From contig CM049318.1 of the NCBI GenBank assembly GCA_026874595.1, positions 48,948,750 through 49,012,749 on the forward strand: a stretch of 64,000 bases of DNA. The letters run 5' to 3'. Origin of the DNA: Sipunculus nudus (taxonomy: Eukaryota > Annelida > Sipuncula > Golfingiida > Sipunculidae). This document shows positions 26,601 through 41,427 of this stretch, piece after piece (positions within the stretch are counted from its first letter, which is position 1; every line of letters begins with the position of its first letter). Position numbers and translations under genes: made by a program. The notes under the pieces are model-generated. The model was not told the origin of the DNA, did not search any database, and saw only the letters and a program-made list of their open reading frames with translations.

Positions 26601-29600
26601 AGTAAACTCAGTCTGACTTGTACATCATGCTGAAGGGTCAAGGTAATGGCTGGGACAAGGGAGAGAACAGGGCTCAAAGCCAGGAGATTGCCAGTCTGAA
26701 TCTCAGCCAAAGAGCAGTGGGATTTTAAGACACTCGGTCAACTCAGGTTGGACACTCAGCAGGTGTGATGGGAAGGCTGCCTTTCAGTCATGGTTCACTC
26801 ACAAACGAGTGCATCTTTTGGGGGTTCCTTAATGTTATGACCCATATACATGTATCAGGTTGATAACACACTAAGGTTCTGAATTTTCATGCCAGGTTCA
26901 TGCCAGGAAAATTGTATGTCACTGTCCTGTGTCATGTAGTCTTTAACCAGAATGAAATCCTGCATGTGTACATGAAGCTAACATAAAAAAAAGGAAGGGA
27001 ATTACCTCCACCCCTACCCCCCCCCCCCCCCCAAAAAAAAAAGAGCAAACATGCTAAACAGTTTAAGAAACATGTTAAACAGAAACTTGTATAATATTTT
27101 AAAAAGGCATGTTTGAGGAGCAGTATTATACCTTTTCTTTCAAACTATCAGTTCAGTTTTGTTTTATACAAAACTTTCCCAGCAAAACCATCCCAACACA
27201 ATACAGTTGCAGTGCCTCCCCTTCAGCTGCTAAGATCTTGTTATGATTCTGCGTGTGAGTAAACATGGTCCACGGTTGTCTATTTGCCTGACCATGATTG
27301 ACTTTGCACATTCGCATCAGATCCTAAACAAGGAGTAGTCCAAGCATAAACATTTACAGTTGTGAAACATGGTTGTATGCCAGAAAAGAAAATGGGTAAC
27401 TGGTGGCATGTTTTTTTTTTGGTGCTGGTGATCTACTTATTTTAACACTGGTGAACAGAAGTAAGTTAAAGGTTTCAGAACATTTTTTTGGAAGGTACCA
27501 TTTTATTTCAAAGAGATGATGATATTTTTCGTGTTAATTCAGTATGGTTTGTATGTGATTAAGAAAAGTCTTAGAAATTCAATTCTACTCACATACCAGC
27601 ACCTTCTGTTAGTTCGTAACTTCTTACCTAGTAGCGGCGTCAGTCTAATGTCGTCCAGGTTGTCCTCCGTCGTCCGTCAAACTATTGCTACATCTTCCCA
27701 CCTTGGGACACCATATGCTTCGGTGTGCTGTCCCTTCTCTCCTCCCGTCACATGAGCTACTTTTGTTTGTTTTTCCTTTTCCCGCTAGATGGCTATTTTA
27801 CTTTATAAAGAGTTTCGACAGTTATCAATTAGGCCCCTTTAATAAAGAGGCATCTTATATTATCCTTGCAGATTCAAGAAGAATCGTGTGTACACCTACA
27901 TTGGGGAGGTGGTGATCTCTGTCAATCCTTACAAACCCATCAACATTTATGGCCAGGACTACGTGGATGAGTACCGAGGAAGGGAGATCTATGAACGACC
28001 TCCGCACATATTTGCCCTGGCCGATGCTGCGTATAAATCCATGAAGAGAAATGGCAAAGACACATGTATTGTTATATCAGGTTTGTGTTTTCTTGGCTAA
28101 ATATCTCAGTCTGCAGGCTCAAGTGAGCAAAATCAAATATTGTAATATAAAAAAATCATACACTCACCTATGAAGGGATGAATTATGGTTTACCCATGGT
28201 CTGTGTGTCCGTCTGCCCATTGAATTTTTTGTGTCATTGCGATAACTTACCATTGATTTGACAAATTTTTGCAAAACTCACTATAGCTACCACACATATC
28301 TGGTAGAGGTCAGAGGTCACTTTGTGGTGTCCCCGCAATAACTTACGGGGAATATGATAAATTATAAAAAACTAAACAGAAATATTGATCAATATAATGT
28401 CTCACCTAAATTCAATTTCCAGTAAAATCAGTGCATATATTTAATGAGGTCACCAGACTTTAAGTGCCATCATGATGACTTACCAAAATCTGATGGACTG
28501 TCCTGAATCTCATTATGAATCATTAATTAATAGAGTTTCTTACCTGAAATACATGCTTAGCAAAAATCATGCATATTTAATGAGGTCAGAGGTCACAAGA
28601 TATGCAACGTGCATATAATGCACCATTTGTGGTGTTCATTTTCATTTTGTAAAATGTTAAAGAAAACCCATGTTAATCATATGGGATTAAAATTTGTAAC
28701 AACTAATGTTATTCTGACATGACTTTTTAACTGTAGTCATAGATACTTTTTACTCCATTCCACAACTCTTTTCCACATATTTTTATACACCCGTCTATGA
28801 CGGGACATATTATGGTATATATACCCACAGTCTGTGAACTTTTATTGTTGCCTGGATAATTGCCAGGAATTTAACCAATTTTCAGGAAATTCCATATTTT
28901 CTTACTAATAGATTATCTCACCCGAGTTTGATTTTAGGCAAATTCAAAGCATATTTAATGAAGTCACAGGTCACCAAGCTACTTTGTGGTGTCTCCACAT
29001 TAACTTACCAGGAAGTCAGGAATATGGTCGATTTTGATGAAACTCAACAAAAATGTTAACTTATATAATATTTGGCCTTAGTTTGATTCCCAGCTAAATC
29101 CATGCATAATTAATGAGGTGAAAGATCACCACCCTTTGGTGGCCTTGTGATGATGCATCAAAAATTTTATGGATTTTCATGAAACACATTATAAATATTA
29201 ACTGATAGTTTCTACCCTGAATTATATTCTTGGCAAAATTCATGCATATTTAATTAGGTCAGAGGTCACAAGACATACAAAGTGTATATATTATGCACCC
29301 TTAAGGTCCTTTACCATTTACCTTCGAGCAGGATATCTAAAAAACATAGCTACTTCAATTCTCAGGATAGATGTAAAATGTGTATAATTCAGTTAGCAGT
29401 AAGGTGAGCCTCCTTATTTCCTGCTGAGTTTTTCAAGCATTACTGTAAGAGAAGATTTATTAATGCTTAGCTTATGTAAGTTAATGTTAAACTTTGATGC
29501 TAATTTCCAGCAGATACACTTTCCTTTCAGAACTGAGAATCCATTGAAAAGCAATAATTGACTATTTGATCGAAGCAGATACCCAGTGGCAGTTAAAATG

Positions 29601-32600
29601 CCTAATGTACAACAGCTTATTTTTCATTCTGACCAGTTCTGTGGGCTAGGGGTAAAACACAGGACTCAAAGCAAGGGTGGTGCAGTAGTCACCAGGCCTG
29701 ATTAACACCATTATATAAAATGAGAAGAACTGTATGCTACTACCCTGTCAAGTAGTTGGAAACTGGAATGGAATCCTGCTGATCTACATAACTAGTTGAG
29801 CTTGCATTCTAAAAATAGGAGGCGGTTACATAAAAAAAATAGTAAACAAAATTTCATTCTGAAATGAGATTAAGTTGGAAAACTTTTTACTTAAACAGGG
29901 GAGAGTGGAGCAGGAAAAACTGAAGCATCCAAAATCATCATGAAGTACATAGCTGCTGTCACAAACACCACAGGACAGAAAGAGGTAGAAAGGTAAGGTT
30001 TTTGTGAATAAATTAAGGTTTCATTCCATATGTGCGTATGCGTATGTGTGCAGTGTGAATGCGTTTGCAGCTAGATATTGGAGCAATTCAATATGTGCAT
30101 ATGCAGTACATATGAGTTTATACAGTGAAACCTCATTGTGTCGAACTCGCTTAAGTTGAATACCCTGCTTATGTCAAAGTTACAAACTCGATATTCCGGA
30201 CAACTCTAGTCAAATAACTACCAAATAAAACCCGCTTGTGTCGAACCTCGGATATGTCGAAGTTTTCTGAGGGTCCCTTTAACTTCGACACAACGAGGTT
30301 TCACTGTATATGTATAAATTATGCAGCACATTTTAATCACTCACTGTAACGATTCAAAATACATACGCATAGTAAAAGGCAGGGAAATTCCAACCTTTTA
30401 TATCAGGGATAGTTTATTCCTCTGGCGGGTGACTTCTCTGCTCATGCAGTTCTATACTATAAACCTAGTTTTGCTGTATACATACCACATAAGCATACAT
30501 ATTGATAGAGTCACAGGCATCCATTTTCTAGCTGCATACACATATGAGCTTGTTTATTTACAAGCAGTTAGTAAACAAAGCAGTGTTGACATGTCAAAAC
30601 ACCATGTTACTTCAGATGAAAGGTTGCTCATGTGCAGAAATTGAATTTTTTAGATATACCAGGAAAAAACTAAAGCCTGTAACAATATCTTTTATCTGAA
30701 CCAAATATGGATAGTGTTTCAAGCTTACTAGTTATAAAAACACACTAGTTGTGACAACATACTATTCAGATTGATATCTGATTAATTTGTGTGCTTTGCT
30801 GTGACTAATAAAGCCAGGAAGGGGCTGGCTGTTCTTATAACTGGAGCCAGGCAGTATTGTCACTACCCTGACTCAGCCTGGAAGTGCTGGAGAGGTCCCA
30901 TAAAAAAATTGTACAGCTTTTAATGATTCTGTTACAGCCACTAGTGGTGGAAATCTGGATAAGTTCTAAAATGCATAATCAAATTTATATCCAGCATTTG
31001 TCAAAACTGGTAATTCTCTTACAACATGGTCTTATATCTGGATGACTATATTGTTCCAAGAAATGTCATTTCCAGGTTTATATCAAACATAAAATTGGTT
31101 TCCATATAATTCATAAGTTCCCTTGAAGCATAAGACATGTCACTTGATGGTGCAGAGCTATATCACTGAGGTTTCTTTCAGTTTCTTACTCTAAAACCCC
31201 TGGCCAAGGTCCTCACCACAAGTTTGCACATAGTTCATTTATTTCCCATTTCATGTTGTGTCTTGTTGGTCATTAACCATAACAATTGACTGTCACACCT
31301 GAGCCTGTGTCATAGCTTCCCAAGAGAAGCCCAGGAGTGTATAGAAACAGGGATATGAGTCATGAGATAACATTTTACAAGAGAGTCTCGTTAACAGTTC
31401 TACTTGTAATGTGCAACATTTATCAGACCGTTATCATGGCACAGTATATTGGAACATAACGTGATATGAATTGTTGATCAGTTTTACATTGGTTAAAATG
31501 CAAGGATGATATCACATCCTTACGAATCATATCTGTCTGGTCTTGGTATGTTTTAATATATTTTTGTCACTGCACATCGCAAACATCATATTTCACATTC
31601 TCAGTTGACACTTGATAGTTAGCCTGATGGTGAAGTACTGGAGTTTGTTTTGTAAATTTGTGATTTTCACTTTTTCAGTGTTACGCAAGGTTTTCATTGT
31701 CACAGTTTCATTATACAGTAAACTACTCAGAGTATATATATTATTATATGAAAGTTTAATAATTATATGATCCCATAGTCTTAATAGTTTGAAATATTGG
31801 CAAGAGAAAATTGAATCCATGGAAACTTTGTTCATTATATACAGGTAAAGTAGAAGATCTCATTTTTTTAATTGTAAGTCTTTGATTTATGAATTATCTA
31901 AAAGTTCTGTTGTTGTTTATATTATTAATTTGCCTTGCCACATTACAGGCATAGCTAATGTACAAGAGATGTTCAAGAGATGTCAGAGAGGCTGCAGGTT
32001 ATATGAAGGCTCACCTGAGTAGTTGGGTTTATTTAAACGGGCTTCTGTGGTCTGTGGGTAGAGCACAAGACTCTAAAGTTGAGAGATTGTGAGTTTGAAT
32101 AACAGCCGAGGAGCAGTGAGTTTTTCACTGTCAGACCCCATCCAGGGTGGGCACTCTTATAACAGGCTTATTGCAAAGGCCAGGGTCGATGGCCATGTTT
32201 CACTCACAAACAAGTATGCCTTACAGGGGTTCCTTAGTGGTATGGCCCAACAGTGGGGAAGATTACACACCCAGGGCCTGCAGGTGCAGTAGTCACCAGG
32301 CCTGGTTATCACAAGTATATGAAATGAGAGGGAGCATGTTATACTGCTTTGCCACATAGTCTCAAAGTGGAACAGAATTCTGCAGATCTATACTTATATA
32401 AACTAAAATTAAAAAGGTTGAGGTAGTTACCTTCAACAACACAAATAAAAAAAATTGTTTTTGAAATCCCTTACAGTAATATAAAAGATCAGAAACCTTT
32501 GCAGAAAAAAACAAACCACAGCATCAAAGTTTTATATAAACTATAGAGATGATATTTCACCAAATGCCAGATTTCACCATTTACCATATACATGCAGCAC

Positions 32601-35600
32601 CTGAAAAAATGATATGCTCTAAATTATGCACACCGTGTAAGAAGTAACATATAGTCAGTGCTGTGCTTGCCTCAAATGTCAACAGTTGTATCAACATGTT
32701 ATTGTCTGGTTCTGGTGTTTTGGATAAAAATTTTATGATACTTCATCAGATTAAGGTGAAAGCTGTACTGGTAAATCAAATCTGTAACATTCTTAACTAA
32801 AAATCTACATGTTAATCAATACAAGTCTCTGTCATGTGGTGGTCCCTATTGTGGAAAGCTCCCAAACCCATGTTTTCATTCATTTATTCAGCCAATATTC
32901 CCAGGTTCATTCATGCATAAGTGACTACACATGTGAATATTTCACATTAATTCTACCATTTACTTACAAACAATGCAGGGTTTCATGTTTTCTTCTTGGA
33001 AGTCTTTGATGACTCCTTGAGTTTGATTTCAAACCCTGTATTTTGTATGTTGATATTTTGTGAAACATGCATGTGATATATCAGTTCTTCCAGGGACACT
33101 ATTTTATGGCTATTACAAGCATGACTAACCACTGAAAGCATTCAAATGTTAAAGGGGATGTAGTTTTACATGAATGTTGCTATGTCATACTGTCAAGAAA
33201 TGTGGTCATGTGATACTTAACGCAAACTCACAATATTTTGTGAAAAAAACAAGGAATAGCCACATTACTAGACAGGCAGTTTCATTATTAAATAATTAAA
33301 AGCTGTGATAAATTGTCTGAGTGGCTTACAAAAATGGCTGAGTCTAAATGCAGTTAGGAACCTTTGACCTCGGCTAACAAAAATGCTGCAAAAAGAATAA
33401 ATGTTACGCATCTGTCATATGTGCTCAGTTTCTGACAACAGTCTAGCAAAATATAGTTACTTCCTGTTTATAATCTTTAATTATTCTTTCCATACCTGAA
33501 TTTGCCAATTTTTAGCTCAGCTGACTATAAGTCATCTGAGCTAAAGTCGTGGTCCATTGTCCGTCCGTCCGTCTGTCCGGATGTCTTTCCGTAAGACTGG
33601 CACATTTCGACACTGGACCTACAAATCTGAAATTTGCCATACAGTTAGATGTTCCAAAAATCTCCTACCATGCCAAAAATTGGGTCAATAGGACTTTGTT
33701 CCTTCGAGATATTAAGGAAAAACCTCAATTTTTAGCTCAGCTGACTTTCAGTCTGTCCGTTAACCTGGCACAAATCGTCACCGCTGGACTTAGAATCTTG
33801 TAACTTTACATTCTGAGAGGTCAATGAAAAATCTCCTTGGAAACCAGAAATTAGGTCTCTGTTACCCATATCCTTCGAGCTATTGGGCCCCAAAGTACCC
33901 CCCAGAATAGTCAAAAATTTCATACAAAAACTTCAATATCTCATTAACTACATCACTGATGGTCATGATTTTTGGCATACATAATTATCATGAGATGTTC
34001 TATCAGTTCCTGCAGACTGGTGACGCCACCTGTATTTTTAGATTTTTTACGAATTTTTTCTCTCTATTTTTGAGACCTTTAAAAATGTGAACAACTGTTA
34101 ACAGGGCACAAATCGTAGAGACTGGACCTAGAATCTTCATTCTTGACACAGTGAGAGACCTATGAAAAGTCTCCATGGAAACCTGAAATAAGGTCTCTGT
34201 TACCCATATCATATGAGCTGTGGGGCTCCCAATTACCCCCCAGAATAATGGAAAATTTGATTAAAAAAAACTGCAACATCTCAATTACTACAATACAGAT
34301 GGTCATGATTTTTGGCATACATATTGATCAAGAGGTGTTCATCATTTCCTGCAGACTGGTGGCGCCACCTGTATTTTTTCAAAATTTTACAATTTTTTTT
34401 CTCTATTTATGAGACCTTTAAGGATGTAGTTATCTGTCAACAGGGTACAAATTGTAATGACTTGACCTAGAATCTTTATTCTTGACACACAGGGAGACCC
34501 ATGAAAAGTCTCCATGGACACCTGAAATTAGGTCTCTGTTACCCATATCATTTGAGCTATGGCACTCCAAAGTACAGCTCAGAATAATGGAACATTTGAT
34601 ACAAAAGCTGAAGTATCTGAACAACTAATGCAGAGATCACCATAATTGTTTGCATGGATATTGATCATGGAGTGTTTCATCAGTTTTTGCAGACTGGTGG
34701 CACCACCTGTATTTGTTTGGGTTTTTTTACGATTTTTTTCTCCATTTTTGAGACCATTAAAGATATGAACATCTGTTTACAGGGCACAATTCATAACAAT
34801 TGGACGTAGAATCTTCATTCTTGATGCATATGGAGACCCATGAAAAGCCTCCATAGAAACCTGAAATTAGGTCTCTTTTACCCATATTGTCCAAGCTATT
34901 GGACTTGTAATTACCCCCCCCCCCCCCCCCCCCAGAATAATGGAAAATTTGTTACAAAAGCTCCAGAATCTGAACAACTAATGCATGAATATATCAGGGA
35001 ATATATCACATTTTGATTTTATACATAGAAAAATAAATCGGTTTGTGCACTCTCATCATGAAAACTAAAATATAATTTGACATCAAATGTATGACATAAT
35101 AGATTCTGTAAGAGATGCATAATCCTGATGAAATTGTTTGGTCTATGGAACAAGAAAAGGCTGGTCAATTTATTTATGAAAAAAACTATTTTACCAAAAC
35201 AAGCATTTAGAAACATTTGCAGAAATGTCAAAAATTGTGTTTATGTATCTGTAATGTATTAGGATATATATAAGGGCTTATTTGTAAAATTTTATACTTT
35301 TCAAACATGTCAAAATAAAGTTGCTGCTTAAAATATTGATGAATTATTAGTATTTTGTTTTACGTAGTTATGTTCTTTGTTTCTCTGTCCCTCCTCTCTA
35401 TGTCATCCAGTCACCTTTTCTTTCTCTTTCACTCTCGTAATTGTTATATTGCGAGACTATTTATTCATATTTGTACAGATCGTTACTTTTATGCATGCAT
35501 TGTTACATATTTCTTTCTTGCTATAAAGCTATGTATATTGGTGAGATATTTGTTCATGCTTGTAGTTGGACAGAGTGTAATTTTGTCAGTATTTTGTGTT

Positions 35601-38600
35601 AGTATTTTATTTTTTTTCTGTGTAAATGACTTTTATATTCAATTGTAATTGATGAAATACCACTATTTCTGTTTGTAACATAGAATATTAAGTGTTAAAT
35701 TATTGGTGTGAGTCAGCTAGTATGGACTAGAATGCGAGTTGGTAAGGCTGAGGTGTGAGTTGGTACCACTGGAGTGCAATGGAGTGTGACTTGTTATTAG
35801 TTTCTGCAGACTGGTGAAGCCACCTGTATTTTTTTTAAAGTTTACGCATTTTTTCTCCATTTTTGAGATATATTAATACAGATGCAATCTCAGCCTGTTG
35901 GTTAATCTGTTTGATGCTTCAGTTGAATGGTTAAATACTACCATTCAGATGATAAAATTTCCTTTTGCAAATCTCTTCCCAGTCAGCTGAGCGTCATGAC
36001 CCATGGGTCACTTGTTTTATTAGAAACCTATTTTCACACTTCAGGACTGACTAATATCAAAACCACTCATCTGGTTTTCTTCATTTTACCATAAATATTC
36101 CTCTATATAGTTCCTATGTACATGCCAGAAATTAAGTCAGTATTATTTAATTTAAAAAAATTATGGGCCCAAATATAATGGACTTTGTAAAAAAATCAGG
36201 AATATATTTGGTCACTTAAGACCAAAAGTGTTAAAGGTAGGGACTTTTTTCAGTGATACAACTTTAATTGGTCAAAATTTAATTGTATACCAACAATTAG
36301 ATCAAAATCTGTTAAATTTTTTTAAATATTGGCAAAAATATAAAATTGGTACCTTAAATTTTGCCCAAGTTTGACCATGGCATGTTTTTTTCCTGTAAGT
36401 ATGGTGGATTTAATTTTCACAGCATGTTTTTGTTAGCATTTTGTCTGTTAACACCAAAAATTTGAAACCAGTTGATCAAAAACTGTAGATTTTATTCAAG
36501 TTTTCAAGCACCATGTCACATCAAGTTTACATCAAGCTAGTGTTATGCAGTTTGCTAGAGCTCAGCTCGCCAGCTTCAGCTCTAAGTTCCTTAAATTTAG
36601 CATACAGTTAGATGTCTCCAAAATCCCCTACCATGCCAAGAATTTTATTACTAGGACTTAATTCCTATGAAATATTAATGAAAAACTTCATTTTTCCATT
36701 AAAAACCCATTGTTACACTGTAAGACTGCCTTATATCAAAACCACTGATCTGACTTTGATCATATATAATATACATATTTTTCTGTACATTCGCTATGCA
36801 CATGCCAGAAATGATGTCAGTATTGCTTAATAGTTTTAAGTTATGGGCCCAAACATAATGCACTTTTTAAAAAATCAAGAAATATATTTACTCCCTTAAC
36901 AAGAGGATTGCTGAAGCTAGAGATTTTTTGTCAGGGATGTAAAATTATTTAATCAAGATTCAATTGAATACCAAAAATTAGTTCTGAATTTTTCAAATTT
37001 ATAAGTTATTAGTATAAATATAAAATTAGTAAATTAAATTTTGCCCAACTTTGACCATGGCATGTTTGTTTCCTGAGAGCACTGTTGATATAATTTTCAT
37101 ATCATGCACACATAAGGATTTCATCTTTGTAGTTTAAAAAGCTGAAAGAAATTGGCCAAATATTGTAGCTTGTATTAATGTTTATATGAGACCATGTCAG
37201 ACCCAGGCTTAATCCAGCCCCCCTTGAGTCACCTGTATGTTGACCTTGTTGACCTTTCATCAGATTATGCATGCTTGAGCGAAGCATACACTGGGGCAGC
37301 CAGGCAGCTAATGCCAAGCCACAGTTGATCCAGGTGACCAACCCAACTCATCTAGTAGTTGTTTTGAAAAACAACATAACAATAAACAATAAATTAATAA
37401 TTTTGTATTGGTTTTTTTATAACAAATTAAAGAAAAATTAATAGAAAATGAATTTGTTAGTTGATGAGTAACAGAAAATTAACTTGCAGTTACTGATGAT
37501 GTAAGAATCTTGTATGGATGGATAGAATGTCAATGTCAATGTTATTCCAAATAACACCATGCAGTCACCTATGGTATTTTTCAGTGAAATTTTAATGATA
37601 AAAAAAAATAAATCATTTTATTCATAACTATTCATTAAGGATCATATGAAGGGAATTAATGATCGACAAAGATGCAGTTGATAATATTCATCTAGATTCC
37701 TACTGTGTCTAGTGTGTAGATTGATGTGAAAGTAGTCCAAAGTGAATATATTACATTTATTTTTTTTAATATGAATAAAAGCCATAAAACCAGGTACTTA
37801 TGATCATTATTTAAATTTGTGAATTTTGTATATTCTGGATTCTCAACATCTTTGTTTGGCTAAAACTGAATAAATACTAGACATGGTGCGAATGCTTTGC
37901 AAATGTATTTGAATATGAATATGAATATGTACTGCATTAAAAGATTTTTTGCATAAGAATGGGAATTCAGGTAAAAATGAAAGTATTTGAATACCAGTGC
38001 AGATACTTTCAAAATATATTCATGAATGCATTCATGAATATATTCTATAATATTATTTCAATAATCATTTCAGTTATATTTTATTTTAAAAAATCATATG
38101 ATTTTCTTCTTATTTTTTTTTAATAAAAATTATATTGGCACAATATTTGTTATTAAATTTTAATAAATAGTTAAACTCTTTTATAATATGTGCTGCTTAT
38201 AAGTTATATGGCCAAGTCAAAATCTGTGTGACAATAGCACTCCATTTGTTAATAAAATAAATGAAATCAATCCTCTTCCCTGTCTCCAAAGATACTATCA
38301 CAATCATACATAAGCTAAACACCAAAACTCATAATACAGCGTATATTTATAACCACACAAAACCAGCATGTGCCTAATTTCTAAATCATATTTTTTTATC
38401 ATATATAACAGCTGAGCGCCGAGGGTCCCTTGTTTAATTGTTAAAAGAACACTGAAATCTCCTTTTATTAGGTTACTGCAGATCCTTAAATATAAAATGT
38501 TTTACAAGAATGGGATAGAAAAAAATTATACAAAACTAGGTAAATTCAAATACACCAGAACCTGTCATGAGGGAACACTGGGATGAGCGGACACCTTGGA

Positions 38601-41382
38601 TGTACGGACACTAAGCCTATTTCCCGAACCCATTTCCCATTAAAATTGACCTGTCATGAGCGGACACCTGCTAAATGCAGATAGGGACAGTCCTATTTGG
38701 CCCAAAATCCTGTCATGAATGGACACCCGAGTCTGATTTATCAGCGACCACCAGTTACGCTACTCGGGTTTACTCTCTGAGCAGCTCTGCGGAACGCTTC
38801 GTGCATGCCGTGAACGGCTCGTATATAGATTCTTTCATAGATATTATGTAAATCATGGGAATTCCATATCACATGACTGACTAAACCAATGAGCATTAAC
38901 ATTAGTTGACCCAAGTCTTTTTCCATCATATAAGCATGGTGGACGAGTGGTTTGTGCCGGCAAACTTGCGGCACTATTTCAAGGTTGCAAAAATAATAAT
39001 GATAGAATAATTGATAATTGTAACTCTAACTGTTGCAAAAGACGTCAATATGTTGATTAAGAAGAACAGTTTGGCCTGCGCAATCATCCAAATTTGATTG
39101 CGGGCCACCTGTTGGTGACAGCAGCCGAATGCTCCCGAATACCCCAGTAATTCCGCCATATTGAATGTCCACCTCAATTGAGGCCCAGTCATGGCAGTGT
39201 AAATCTGAAAAAATCATCACTGGATTTGAGGCATCCGGTCATAATCTCAATGTCAAGATAAATGTTTCATGTTGAAAATTATTTCTGTCCCAATATTGAG
39301 GTTAAAGTCGATGTATTTGAGTCGATTTCAGTGGACGAAATCACGTACAAGGTTCAAATTCTATTGTGAGTAGCGCCAGCTGGTGACAGCTAATGAAGGC
39401 CACCAAATGCTCCAGATCACCCCAGCATTTCCTTCATATTGAATATCCGCCTGATGTGAAGCCGAGTCACGGCAATGTTAATCTCACTAAATCATTGATA
39501 AATTTGAGACATCCAGTCATAATTTCCATGTTGGGATAAAATTCTGATGTGGAAAATTGATATCGATCCAATATTGAGTTTGAGGTGTCTGGATTTTAAT
39601 GATTTCCCATGGAACGTACATAAGGGACATGAGATGTAACTCATTTTGACAGACATAAATTTAGTCTTCAGCGCTGTGGATAGAACATTGCATAAATTTA
39701 ATTGTTTATTAAAATTTATGCAATATCTTAATGACACCCTTATCTTTCATTCCAAATATTCTCCTGTCCTGGAAGTTTGGCTAGACCAGAGGTTTGCCGG
39801 ATTACTTTATTTATTTATTCAGAAACAAATATTTATTTACTCAGAAACAAAATGTGATTAAGAAATATTATAGATACATTTTATTGAATAAAAATTTGTT
39901 TTTAAAGTTATTTTAGTAGAAAGTAAATATTTCCATAAAATTGTACTCATGATCAACCATTATTTAATTTTGTATTTATATATGAACCAGCTCTTGAAAG
40001 ACTTTATTCATGACAAAAAAACCTGCTTTCCTGTGTTAGATGTCCATATAAATATTTTTTCATAAATTGATAAAAAAAAAAATTTATTTTTATATACATA
40101 TAGGTATGTGATTCTTCTGTTTTAATAATTATACAGTAATCATTCTTCTCACCCGCATCTGTCCCTACCTCTCATGAAGGAACACCTGCAAATTAGGGAC
40201 ACTTTGCTGATATCCCACAGGTGTCCCCTCACGACAGGTTCTGCTGTACTAGGTTTGAGTGAATGAGGTGGTATGTCTGTGGCTGTTTGCATGTGTGTAT
40301 ATATATACAGTCAAGCTTGCTTATTGTCATGTCGGTGGTGCATGCATAAATTATGGTAATAAATGGGATGTGACATTATGCGGGCTTCAACATTGATGTC
40401 CTTTTCAGTCATAGAAAAAGCTTTATGTCACAAATGATATTAAATAAATCGTCAATAAAAAGTAAACGGAAACGTTTATGAATATTTTTATTGCATAACA
40501 GCATTTTAAATTTCGTTTATGCGCACCAAACAATTTATTTGATGTAAGGTGTGTGCCGCATGCACTGAAAAAAAAATCCGACTTGCCAACAGAAATATAC
40601 GTAGCGTCTGGGTCATGAGGTCAAATGTCTGGAAATATGCGGCACAGTTATAACGTTATGTGTAGGCAAACTATTTTACTAGATAATTCTTTCCACGGCT
40701 ATTATGCCTTTTTTCTGGATATCTTATTAATGACTCAAACTTCCATTATCGTCTTTATGATGGGACTGTTCGGGGAGCAGGCATTGTCATGCCATTGTCA
40801 TTTTTCTGAAGTTTTGCCTTGATTGAGGTTTTGGACCGGGTATTTCATCCAGTGCTTACAAAACCATCAGCTTTTCGTGGACCCTTAAAGAGGATATCCA
40901 GTCGTAAACAACGTTAAGACCTTGTGCTTCATATCATCTCGGCGAAACATAATAAAGGTGTAAACTGCAGCCTTTCAAAGGCCAGGAGTTCATTATGTAT
41001 GATATCTGAACGCAAACATCGCCTTTTAACATATGAAGAAAATCAATGATCTCGATTACCATTGTATCGTATCGTATCGTATTGTATTGTATTGTATCTT
41101 TTATTGTATATAATGTATATAAAAAGTTGTATTGTATTGTATGATGTATATTAGCTAACGGACCCGCATGCATCACTGCACTTGCCTGGCGCACACAGGC
41201 AGGAGATGATGGTATCACTGCCAAAGGTTCCATGCATGACAATAAACAGGATTATGACAATATTCCATGTTTTTAAACGGTCAGATTTACCATTGTTTAT
41301 ATAGAAAATGGTTTGGGATTTCAGATTTATGTGACAATAAACAGGATTTTCTATTAACCGATATGACGCAAATTGGGCTCGA

Positions 41383-41427
<45 letters not shown>

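Larger units (their letters stand above)
7703..27871 (+). other. Myo1D intron 1 (20.2 kb, phase 2)
   Basis: Bounded by gtaaga and ccttgcag. It holds a 70-bp (TA)n run (8402-8471), a (TA)n run (17580-17621), the CCACTAACAC minisatellite interrupted by a hAT-like MITE, a pearl/HINE-like element (19623-22701), a CCCGTC-type repeat and a SINE. The stretches 7703-14400, 15780-19600 and 22700-25690 show no gene. By eye I found no convincing extra exon in it. Confidence 0.85.
28081..29898 (+). other. Myo1D intron 2 (1.8 kb, phase 1)
   Basis: Almost wholly made of two adjacent CCCGTC-type repeats and a truncated SINE. No further exon seen. Confidence 0.85.

Noticed and set aside
32089-32359. Small proteins on both strands near 32.1-32.4 kb
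   Set aside because: They fall inside the full-length SINE and are matched by similar frames in its other copies.
34011-35830. CRISPR-like or satellite array of about 339 bp period
   Set aside because: Units are long, diverged and lie wholly inside a pearl/HINE-like element, whose family is known to carry central tandem repeats.
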